Shown here: positions 35,150 to 42,643 of the stretch, one piece after another
Position numbering within the stretch: position 1 is the first letter of the stretch
Layout: each line of letters opens with the position of its first letter
Assembly (NCBI RefSeq): GCF_026342435.1
Contig: NZ_JAPEMT010000002.1
Location: 124,001-188,000, forward strand
Source: Streptomyces sp. NBC_00237
Lineage (GTDB): Bacteria > Actinomycetota > Actinomycetes > Streptomycetales > Streptomycetaceae
Length of the DNA stretch: 64,000 bases
Direction of reading: 5' to 3'
Position numbers and translations under genes: made by a program
The notes under the pieces: model-generated
Databases searched by the model: none
Told to the model about the DNA's origin: nothing
The model's input: only the letters and a program-made list of their open reading frames with translations

Positions 35150-36559
35150 ATGTCGCTCAGCACCGCATCCGCCACCCTGCTGTCCCGGCTCGCCGCCGTG
35201 CTCCCCGCGCGGGCGTTGCTCACCGACCCCGGCCAACTGGCCGCACACGCAAGAGATTCCGCCCCGTTCTCGGAGTACGGCACCCCTGCCGCCGTGGTCG
35301 TGCCCCGTTCCGTCAAGCAGGTCGAGCAGGTGATGGCGCTCGCGTACGAGGCGGGGGTGCCGGTCGTCCCGCAGGGGGCGCGCACCGGTCTCGCCGGGGC
35401 GGCGAACGCCGTCGACGGTTGCCTCGTGCTGTCGCTGGCGGCGATGGACCGCATCCTGGAGATCGACCCGGCGAACCGTCTCGTACGGTGCGAGCCCGGA
35501 GTCGTCACCAAGCACCTCGCCGAGGCGGTCGCCGAGCACGGGCTGAGCTATCCGCCCGACCCCGCCTCCTGGGAACGCTGCACCGTCGGCGGCAACATAG
35601 CCACCGGCGCGGGCGGCATCTGCTGCGTGAAGTACGGGGTGACCGCGGACTACGTGCTGGGCCTTGACCTCGTCCTGCCGGACGGGCGGCGGATGCGCAC
35701 CGGGCACGACACGGTCAAGGGCGTCGCCGGGTACGACCTCACGCACCTGATCGTGGGTTCCGAGGGGACCCTCGCGGTCGTGGTCGGGGCGACGCTGGCG
35801 CTGCGGCCCGCGAGACCCCCGGCACTGTCGCTCCTCGCCCAGTTCCCCACCCTGACCGCCGCCGGGGACGCCGTCGCGGAGATCACCGCCGCCGGTCACG
35901 CCCCGTCCGCGCTGGAGCTGCTCGACCGGGCGACGTCGGACGCGGTGGTGGCGTACGGGCATCCGCTGCTGAAGGCGGGCAGCGCGGCCACGCTGATCGT
36001 GGAGTGCGACTCCGCCGACCCGGCGGCCGACCTGACGGCGATCGAGGCGCTGTGCCGGGCGGCGGGCGCGGAAAACGTGGAGACGGCGGCGGACGGCGAC
36101 GCGGCCCGGAGCATCATAGAGGCCCGCAGGCTGGTCGGTCCGGCGCTGGCTGCGTACGCCGCGACGAAGGGCGACGCGATGACCTCCTTCATCGAGGACG
36201 TGGCCGTGCCGCGCTCCCAACTGGCCCGGTTCGTCGGCCTGATCGAGGACATCGCCGCCCACCACCGGCTGACGGTCTTCACGCTCGGGCACGCGGGTGA
36301 CGGCAATCTGCACCCGACCGTCGTCTTCGACGAGTCGGACCCGGACGAGTTCCGGCGGGCGCAGACCGCGTACGACGACATCATGGCCGCCGGTCTCGCC
36401 CTCGGCGGCACCAGCACCGGCGAGCACGGCATCGGCACCCTCAAGCGGGACTGGCTGGAGCGTGAACTCGGCCCGGTCTCCCTGGAGTTGCAGCGCGGCC
36501 TCAAACGCCTCTTCGACCCGAAGAACCTGCTCAACCCCGGAAAGGTCGTCACGGCATGA
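35150..36559 (+). CDS. FAD-linked D-2-hydroxyacid dehydrogenase (GlcD / D-lactate dehydrogenase type)
   Basis: 469 residues from ATG 35150 (GGAAGG upstream). FAD-binding type 4 (VAO) fold: PQGARTGLAGAAN for the pyrophosphate, SWERCTVGGNIATGAGG and GSEGTLAVV, then the C-terminal domain with the metal/active-site motif GHAGDGNLHP and STGEHGIGTLK. The family oxidises D-(R)-2-hydroxyacids to 2-oxoacids and passes electrons to a quinone, cytochrome or flavoprotein. It lies between a 2-oxoacid decarboxylase and a P450; its product would feed the decarboxylase. Its TGA overlaps the P450 ATG. Confidence 0.93.
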   Translation: MSLSTASATLLSRLAAVLPARALLTDPGQLAAHARDSAPFSEYGTPAAVVVPRSVKQVEQVMALAYEAGVPVVPQGARTGLAGAANAVDGCLVLSLAAMDRILEIDPANRLVRCEPGVVTKHLAEAVAEHGLSYPPDPASWERCTVGGNIATGAGGICCVKYGVTADYVLGLDLVLPDGRRMRTGHDTVKGVAGYDLTHLIVGSEGTLAVVVGATLALRPARPPALSLLAQFPTLTAAGDAVAEITAAGHAPSALELLDRATSDAVVAYGHPLLKAGSAATLIVECDSADPAADLTAIEALCRAAGAENVETAADGDAARSIIEARRLVGPALAAYAATKGDAMTSFIEDVAVPRSQLARFVGLIEDIAAHHRLTVFTLGHAGDGNLHPTVVFDESDPDEFRRAQTAYDDIMAAGLALGGTSTGEHGIGTLKRDWLERELGPVSLELQRGLKRLFDPKNLLNPGKVVTA

Positions 36560-37917
36560 CGCTGCCCGCCGCCGCCCCGCACACCATCACCGGCCAGGAC
36601 GCCTCCACTCCCCCGCCACCCGTGCGGGCGGGCCGTGCCGAGACGGTGCGGTTCGTCGCCACCCACACGCTGCCCGCGTTCGCCCGGGGTCTGGTCAGCC
36701 TCCGCCATCCGGTGGTGTCGCTGTACGCGAAGGTGCGCCAGCCCGCCTGGTCGAACGCCACGCTGCGGGCCATGAAGCAGCGGCACGGCGGGGCACCCGT
36801 CCTGGTGCGCGGCCTGTCGGGCGACATGCTGGTGCTGTTCGACGCGCAGGACGTCCGGCGGTTCTTCGACGAGCCGGTGATGGCGTTGGCCATGGATCCA
36901 CCGGACAAGTACGACAGCCTCAGCGTGTTCGAGCCGACCGGGGTGATCTGCTCGCGCGGCGCGCGCCGCGAGGAGCGCCGGGACCTCAACGACGAGGTCC
37001 TGGCCTGGCGGGATCCTGTCCACCCGGACTGTGCGGACTACCTCCGGATCGTCGAGGAGGAGTGCCGGGCGCTGACCACGTCCGGCACGCTCGCCTTCCC
37101 CGCCGTACTGAGGGCCGTGAGCCGCGTCTCACGGCGGATCGTGCTGGGCGACCGGGCGGCCGACGACGAGGAACTCGCCCAGTGGCTGGCGATCCTGCGC
37201 GGCCGGGCCAACTGGATGGGCAAGGTCCGGGCCCGCGACAGCAGGGCCCTGTACGAGAAGGCGACGGCGCGCATCGCCCAGTACGCGGCTGACGCGCCCG
37301 CCCACGCCCTGGCGGCCCGCGCGCTGGCCGCCCCCTCCCCCGAGGGCACCGACCCGGTGGGCCAGACCCACCACTGGCTGCTCGCCACCGACGCCTGCAC
37401 GGCGGCCGTCGTGGCGCGCACGCTGCTGCTGCTCGGCGCGCATCCGGCCGAGCAGGAGGCGGCGCACGAGGACGCCCGCACCGGAGGGCCCGGTTTCCCC
37501 CGGCTGCGGGCCTGCGTCCAGGAGTCGATCCGGCTGTTCCCTGTCGTCCCTGACCTGGTGCGGGTGACCAGGGAGGAGACCGAGTGGCGGGGGGTGCGGC
37601 AACCCGCCGGGACGGCGGTGATGGTGCCGATCGGGTTCCATCAGCGGGACCCGGATGCGGTCGCGGGTGCCCATCTCTTCGCCCCTGGCCGGTGGTTGAA
37701 GCCGGATGCGGACCGGGACACCGCGATGGCTCCGTTCAGTCACGGCCAAGGCAGGTGCCCCGGCGACCAGTTGGGGCTGCTGCTGAGCTCCGCGGTCTGC
37801 GCCGAGGTGCTGCGCGACCACCGCATCACCGGGGCGCGTCCCGTCCTGGACACCGCGCGGCCGCTGCCCGGTGTGCTGGGCACGGCCGCCGTCCGGCTGC
37901 GGCTCGCCCCCCGCTGA
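36556..37917 (+). CDS. Cytochrome P450 lacking the I-helix acid/threonine pair
   Basis: 453 residues; the ATG overlaps the previous stop (ATGA). Heme-binding loop FSHGQGRCPG with the thiolate Cys 401, and the K-helix ExxR in QESIRLFP. The I-helix aligns without gaps to the usual AGxET T segment but reads ATDACT (277-282): Ala replaces the acid and Cys the first Thr. Loss of this oxygen-activation pair is typical of peroxygenase or hydroperoxide-metabolising P450s. There is no ferredoxin gene nearby. It is cotranscribed with an alpha-dioxygenase that makes fatty-acid hydroperoxides, so peroxide-shunt chemistry is plausible but inferred. There is no membrane anchor. Confidence 0.9.
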   Translation: MTLPAAAPHTITGQDASTPPPPVRAGRAETVRFVATHTLPAFARGLVSLRHPVVSLYAKVRQPAWSNATLRAMKQRHGGAPVLVRGLSGDMLVLFDAQDVRRFFDEPVMALAMDPPDKYDSLSVFEPTGVICSRGARREERRDLNDEVLAWRDPVHPDCADYLRIVEEECRALTTSGTLAFPAVLRAVSRVSRRIVLGDRAADDEELAQWLAILRGRANWMGKVRARDSRALYEKATARIAQYAADAPAHALAARALAAPSPEGTDPVGQTHHWLLATDACTAAVVARTLLLLGAHPAEQEAAHEDARTGGPGFPRLRACVQESIRLFPVVPDLVRVTREETEWRGVRQPAGTAVMVPIGFHQRDPDAVAGAHLFAPGRWLKPDADRDTAMAPFSHGQGRCPGDQLGLLLSSAVCAEVLRDHRITGARPVLDTARPLPGVLGTAAVRLRLAPR

Positions 37918-37992
37918 CCGGCCCGCCCTCAGCCGCGTACACCCGCCCCCGTCTGCGAGAACGACCCGACCCCACCGGGAAGTGCACACGCC

Positions 37993-39414
37993 ATGTCCGA
38001 CGTGAACTCAGGGCCCCTGCCGGGTCCGTCGTCCGATCCGCCGTACGGCTCCGCGTCCACCGCCGCGCCGGGCCCCGAACCCGACGTCGCATCCCTGCAC
38101 CACGTGTGCCGGGAGCTCGCCGAGGCCGCCGACGCGGTACGGGAGGCGTCCCGTTACGCCTCGCGGGTGGCGCTCGGTACGCGGCTGCCGCTCACCGCCC
38201 TGGGCTCCCGGCGCACTCGCGCCTCCCAACGCGCCCTGATCCGAACGCTGTTGAATCCCCAGGGGCTCGGCTGGGGGCCGCAGGGGCGGACCCCGCTCGC
38301 GGCGGTCGCCTGGCTGGCCGGGGTGCTGACCAGCCGGGAGAACCTGGCGGTGAGCCTCGCCGTCGCCGGGCTCAAGGCCCGCATCCGGGCGGCGGCCGTC
38401 CGCCACCCCGAGCTGCTCGGCCACCCGGCGACGTCGAAGGTCCTCCAGGCCATCCAGGAGGACCGCCAGGTCGAGGCGGTGCGCACGTTCAAGGCACTGC
38501 TGCACGAGGAGGGCGCCGAGTACGCTCTCGCGCTGCTCGCCCCGTCGTTCGCGGACATCATCGCCTGGAACGCGCTGACCGACGAGAACCCCTTCAACGA
38601 CCAGGCGGGCTGGCAGGTCGCCACCGGCAGGGCGCTCACCTCCGACTACCTGATGGGTTTCAGCGGCCGCGTGTGGGACTTCCTGGACCGGGGTCAGGGG
38701 CGGGCCGAGCCGCACACCCCCGACCCGGACCTCCTCGGTGCCCTCGACACGTCGGGCACGCTCGTCGGCTGGATCACCAACATCGGACTGATCGGCACCG
38801 AGGGCCTGCTCCTGGTCCAGCAGGTGATCGGCCCGGACGGGGTGCTGCGGTACGTCGTCCAGTTCGCCGGGATGGCGCGCACGCTGGGCGCGGAGACCCC
38901 GCAGGACCTCCTCGGCGCCATCGACTCGGTGGCGGGTGCGGACACCGCGTACAGCAGGGCGGTCCGCAAGGCGCTGCGGCAGATGATCCCCTCGGGCGCG
39001 GAGGTCGCACTCGTCGGGCACAGCCAGGGCGGGGTCACCGCGATGAACCTGGCGGCACACCGCGACTTCAACGTCCTGTACACGGTCACGCACGTCGTCG
39101 CGATCGGCTCGCCCATCGACCAGAAGCGCCCCGCCGACCCTCGTACCCGGGTGTTCTCGCTGGTCAACGAGCACGACATCGTGCCGAGCCTGGAGGGCAG
39201 ATCGGCGGTGTCGCCGTACCCGCTGGGCCCGGAGTTCACCGAGTACACCTGGACGGACGACACCCACGCCTTCCCGCTGTGCCATGCCGCCGAGCGGTAC
39301 GCGCACAACCTGGCGCACGACGTCCCCGAGGCGAGTGCGCACGTCGACGCGGAGCTCGCCGCGTACCGCGGCCGGGTGACCGGAAACCGCTTCTTCGCCC
39401 TCCACGACCGCTGA
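37993..39414 (+). CDS. Lipase-like alpha/beta-hydrolase
   Basis: 473 residues with no signal peptide. A helical N-terminal half of about 230 residues precedes an alpha/beta-hydrolase domain with nucleophile Ser 344 in VALVGHSQGG, a likely Asp in NEHDIVPSL and a His in DDTHAFPL. This pattern fits lipase class 3-like or triacylglycerol lipase-like proteins. In the operon it could release fatty acids from lipids for the following alpha-dioxygenase, which is inference. A 13-bp segment at its stop codon is duplicated 42 bp downstream. Confidence 0.8.
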   Translation: MSDVNSGPLPGPSSDPPYGSASTAAPGPEPDVASLHHVCRELAEAADAVREASRYASRVALGTRLPLTALGSRRTRASQRALIRTLLNPQGLGWGPQGRTPLAAVAWLAGVLTSRENLAVSLAVAGLKARIRAAAVRHPELLGHPATSKVLQAIQEDRQVEAVRTFKALLHEEGAEYALALLAPSFADIIAWNALTDENPFNDQAGWQVATGRALTSDYLMGFSGRVWDFLDRGQGRAEPHTPDPDLLGALDTSGTLVGWITNIGLIGTEGLLLVQQVIGPDGVLRYVVQFAGMARTLGAETPQDLLGAIDSVAGADTAYSRAVRKALRQMIPSGAEVALVGHSQGGVTAMNLAAHRDFNVLYTVTHVVAIGSPIDQKRPADPRTRVFSLVNEHDIVPSLEGRSAVSPYPLGPEFTEYTWTDDTHAFPLCHAAERYAHNLAHDVPEASAHVDAELAAYRGRVTGNRFFALHDR

Positions 39415-39456
39415 TCGCCACCTGCTTCGCCGCCTGCTTCGTTCCACGACCGCTGA
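39402..39456. repeat. 13-bp direct duplication around the hydrolase stop codon
   Basis: CCACGACCGCTGA occurs at 39402-39414 (including the stop codon) and again at 39444-39456, just before the alpha-dioxygenase start. It suggests a small duplication in the spacer. Confidence 0.7.
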
Positions 39457-39465
39457 GGATTCCCG

Positions 39466-41367
39466 ATGTCCGAGACCGTCCCCCACCCTGACGCCCCGTC
39501 CGCCACTGACGCCCCGCCCACCCGTACGGCCGACGGCGCGCCCGGGCCCGCCCGCACCGAGCCGCCCGAGCCGTTCGGGCCGCCCGGCCTCGTCGAGCGC
39601 GCCGGGTCGGCGCTCTTCGCCCGGCTCAACCGCACGCGCGACTGGTGGGAGCTGCCCACCCCGCTCGGCATCGCCAACCTGATGGCGCTCCGCTACGACC
39701 TGCGCCGCCACAACCTCCACGACACGTACGGGGCGGGCGGCGAGCGCCCCCGGCGGCCCGCCGCCTCGCTCGCCCCGTTCCGCAGTTACGACGGGTCAGG
39801 GTACGACCCGTACGACGAGGACATGGGCCGGGCCGGGACCCGCCTGGACCGCAACTCGCCCCTCGGTCTGGCCTTCCCCGACCCGGACGACGAGCTGATG
39901 CGGCCGAGCCCCCGCGAGGTGAGCCGACAGGTGCTGGCGCGGCGGAGATTCGTCCCGGCGACGTCGCTGAACCTCCTCGCGGCGGCGTGGATCCAGTTCC
40001 AGAACCACGGCTGGGCCAATCACGGCGACAACGACCGGGCCGAGCCGTTCACGGTGCCGCTGGCCGCCGACGACGACTGGGCGCAGTGCCCGATGCGGGT
40101 GAGCCGGACCCGTCCGGACCCGGTCGCGCACACGTCGCCGGACGCCCCGCCGACGTACGAGAACACGGTGTCGCACTGGTGGGACGGCTCGCAGATCTAC
40201 GGTTCGAGCGAGGAGCGGTGCCGGTCGCTGCGGACCGGGGAGCGCGGCAGGCTGATCGTCGAGGACGGGCGGCTGCCCGCCGACTCCCGCCCCGGTCTCG
40301 ACTGCCTGGACGCGACCGGTTTCAACAACGACTACTGGACCGGGCTTTCGCTGCTCCACACGCTCTTCGCGAAGGAGCACAACTCCATCTGCGACGCGAT
40401 CGCCGCCCAGCACCCCACCTGGGACGACGAGCGGCTCTTCCACACCGCGCGGCTGGTGAACACCGCTCTGATGGCGAAGATCCACACGGTGGAGTGGACG
40501 CCCGGCATCCTGGACCAACCCGTGGTGCGCAGGGCGATGAACGCCAACTGGTACGGCCTGCTGCCGCGTTGGGCGAAGCGGCGCTTCGGTTCCTTCGGCG
40601 GGGAAGCCCTGAGCGGCGTCCTCGGTTCGAGTACGGCGCACCACGCCGCGCCGTACTCGATGACGGAGGAGTTCGTCTCCGCGTACCGGCTGCATCCGCT
40701 GATCCCCGACGAGCTGACGATCCGCGACCACCGGCGGGGCACGACGCGGGAGTCGATCGGCTTCGACGACATGCAGGGCGCGACGACGCGGCTGGCGGTC
40801 GACGTGTACGGGGCGACGGACCTGCTGTACTCCTTCGGCACCGCCCACCCGGGCGCGCTCGTCCTGCACAACCACCCCGACGCGCTGCGCGACCTCAGCC
40901 GCCTCTCCGGCGAGCACATCGATCTCGGCACGGTCGACATCCTGCGCGACCGCGAGCGCGGCATCCCGCGCTACAACGCGTACCGGCAGATGCTGCGGAA
41001 GCGCCCGGTCACGTCGTTCGAGGAGCTGACCGGCGGGCACGCGGACGACACCGCGCTGCTGCGGGAGTTGTACGAGGACCGGCTCGACCGGGTCGACACT
41101 CTGGTGGGGAATCTGGCGGAGCCGCGCCCGGAGGGGTTCGGCTTCAGCGACACCCTCTTCCGGATCTTCATCCTGATGGCGAGCAGGCGGCTGAAGAGCG
41201 ACCGCTTCTTCACCACCGACTACCGTCCGGAGGTCTACACGGCGGAGGGCCTGGAGTGGGTCGACCGCAACTCGATGGTCACCGTACTGCTGCGCCATCA
41301 CCCGGAGTTGGGCCCGGCGCTCGCCGGAACGACGAACGCGTTCGCCCCGTGGGAGGGACGTTCATGA
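39466..41367 (+). CDS. Heme-dependent fatty-acid alpha-dioxygenase-like protein
   Basis: 633 residues of the animal-type heme peroxidase superfamily. It carries the alpha-dioxygenase-specific features: distal His 181 in AAAWIQFQNHGWANH, and the radical tyrosine and proximal heme ligand as Y407-R-L-H410 (SAYRLHPLIPD), with the same three-residue spacing as plant alpha-DOX. Other family blocks are WWDGSQIYG and LFAKEHNSICD. Plant alpha-DOX adds O2 to C2 of fatty acids to give 2(R)-hydroperoxides, which decay to the shortened aldehyde or reduce to 2-hydroxyacids. A Pro-rich N-terminal tail of about 45 residues precedes the domain. It overlaps the next ORF by 4 nt. Confidence 0.88.
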   Translation: MSETVPHPDAPSATDAPPTRTADGAPGPARTEPPEPFGPPGLVERAGSALFARLNRTRDWWELPTPLGIANLMALRYDLRRHNLHDTYGAGGERPRRPAASLAPFRSYDGSGYDPYDEDMGRAGTRLDRNSPLGLAFPDPDDELMRPSPREVSRQVLARRRFVPATSLNLLAAAWIQFQNHGWANHGDNDRAEPFTVPLAADDDWAQCPMRVSRTRPDPVAHTSPDAPPTYENTVSHWWDGSQIYGSSEERCRSLRTGERGRLIVEDGRLPADSRPGLDCLDATGFNNDYWTGLSLLHTLFAKEHNSICDAIAAQHPTWDDERLFHTARLVNTALMAKIHTVEWTPGILDQPVVRRAMNANWYGLLPRWAKRRFGSFGGEALSGVLGSSTAHHAAPYSMTEEFVSAYRLHPLIPDELTIRDHRRGTTRESIGFDDMQGATTRLAVDVYGATDLLYSFGTAHPGALVLHNHPDALRDLSRLSGEHIDLGTVDILRDRERGIPRYNAYRQMLRKRPVTSFEELTGGHADDTALLRELYEDRLDRVDTLVGNLAEPRPEGFGFSDTLFRIFILMASRRLKSDRFFTTDYRPEVYTAEGLEWVDRNSMVTVLLRHHPELGPALAGTTNAFAPWEGRS

Positions 41368-41615
41368 GCACCCGTACGAGCCACTACCCGACCGCGTCGC
41401 CCGACCGCCCCGGCCCGACCCAGGGCCTGCGCGTGCACGCGAGCAGTCTGCGGGAGCACGCGGACCGGCTGCGGGCGGCAGCGCGGGAACTGGACTGGGA
41501 CGGACCGCAGGCAGACGCCTTCCGGGCACGGCTGAACCTGCTCGCGGGGCGGTGCTCGACGGCGGCGGACGGGCTGGCACGGTCGGCGGCGGGGTTCGAC
41601 GACGGTGGGCGCTGA
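41364..41615 (+). CDS. WXG100-like small protein
   Basis: 83 residues; the ATG overlaps the stop of the dioxygenase gene, with GGGAGG just upstream. The C-terminal two-thirds form a helical hairpin around a W-D-G turn (ARELDWDGPQADAFRARL), with flanking helices LREHADRLRAA and AGRCSTAADGLARSA, as in WXG100/ESAT-6-like proteins. No ESX secretion gene is nearby. It may act as a partner or chaperone for the dioxygenase or another operon protein. Its short length and single copy keep confidence moderate. Confidence 0.7.
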   Translation: MSTRTSHYPTASPDRPGPTQGLRVHASSLREHADRLRAAARELDWDGPQADAFRARLNLLAGRCSTAADGLARSAAGFDDGGR

Positions 41616-41628
41616 GGGGCGGGGCACT

Positions 41629-41669
41629 GACGCGGGCCGGCCGGGGTCGCCCCTGCCGGGGCCCGCGTC
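41629..41669. terminator. Terminator of the alpha-oxidation operon
   Basis: 10-bp stem (GACGCGGGCC with GGCCCGCGTC) enclosing further GC pairing, 13 bp after the last gene of the operon. Confidence 0.6.
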
Positions 41670-41759
41670 CCGGTCAGAGCGTCGTCGGCCGGACTTCCCG
41701 TGGCTGGTACTCACCCCTCCCGGCCGTCCTCCCGCAGGGGCCGTGCCTACGGTGCGGGC

Positions 41760-42542
41760 ATGACACGTTTTGGTGGATACGGCGTACTCGTCACCGGCGC
41801 GGGCCAGGGCATCGGGGCGGCGACCGCCCGGCGGTTCGCGGTGGAGGGGGCGGGGGTGCTCGTCACCGACCGGGACCCGTTGCGCGCCGAAGAGGTGGCC
41901 GAGGGGATACGCGAGGCGGGCGGGACCGCACTGGCGCAGGTCTGCGACGTCGTCGACCGGGGCGCGGTGGAGACGGCGGTGGACCGGGCCTTCGCCGCCT
42001 TCGGCCGACTCGACGTGCTGGTCAACAACGCGTACGCCTGTCATGCCGAGCCCCCGCTCTTCGAGGACACGCCCGACGAGCCCTGGTACGAGGACTTCGA
42101 GGTGAGCCTGCACGGCGCGTTCCGCTGCACCCGCGCCGCCCTGCCGCACCTGGCGGCGGCCGACGGGCGCGGGGCGGTCGTCAACATCGGCTCGGTCAAC
42201 GCGGAGCAGCACTTCGGCAACCACGCCTACAGCGCCGCGAAGGCGGGCCTGGCCTCCCTCACCCGCACGCTGGCCGTGCAGTGCGCGCCGCGCGGAGTGC
42301 GCGTCAACGTCGTCGAGCCCGGAACCGTACGCACCGGCGCCTGGGACGGCCGACAGACCCGCCTCGACGACCTCCCGCCGCACTATCCGCTGGGACGGCT
42401 CGGAGAGCCCGAGGACATCGCTGCGGCCGTCACGTTCCTGGCGTCGGCGGACGCCACCTGGATCACGGGGGTGACGCTGCCGGTGGACGGCGGCCTGCTG
42501 GTCAGCAACATGGCGATGCGGCGCACGCTGGACGGAAATTGA
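41760..42542 (+). CDS. Short-chain dehydrogenase/reductase
   Basis: 260 residues from ATG 41760. Classical SDR: cofactor motif TGAGQGIG, NNA in VLVNNAYA, catalytic Ser in NIGSVNAEQ, YxxxK in YSAAK, and the C-terminal PVDGGLL. An Asp after strand beta-2 (VTDRDP) favours NAD. It follows the alpha-oxidation operon on the same strand, but a hairpin and 144 bp separate them. An aldehyde or hydroxyacid substrate from that pathway is possible but unproven. Confidence 0.9.
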   Translation: MTRFGGYGVLVTGAGQGIGAATARRFAVEGAGVLVTDRDPLRAEEVAEGIREAGGTALAQVCDVVDRGAVETAVDRAFAAFGRLDVLVNNAYACHAEPPLFEDTPDEPWYEDFEVSLHGAFRCTRAALPHLAAADGRGAVVNIGSVNAEQHFGNHAYSAAKAGLASLTRTLAVQCAPRGVRVNVVEPGTVRTGAWDGRQTRLDDLPPHYPLGRLGEPEDIAAAVTFLASADATWITGVTLPVDGGLLVSNMAMRRTLDGN

Positions 42543-42643
42543 CGCAGTGTGGTCGGATCGTCGCACAGCGGGGTCGTCATGCTGGATGATGATGCGCAGT
42601 GTTCCGGGTCTCCGGTCAAGCAGTGAGCAGGGAGGGGCAGTTC

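Noticed and set aside
36556-37917. P450 as a CYP152 fatty-acid peroxygenase
   Set aside because: The heme loop is of normal length and the Arg-Pro I-helix motif of CYP152 is absent; only loss of the acid/Thr pair is shared.
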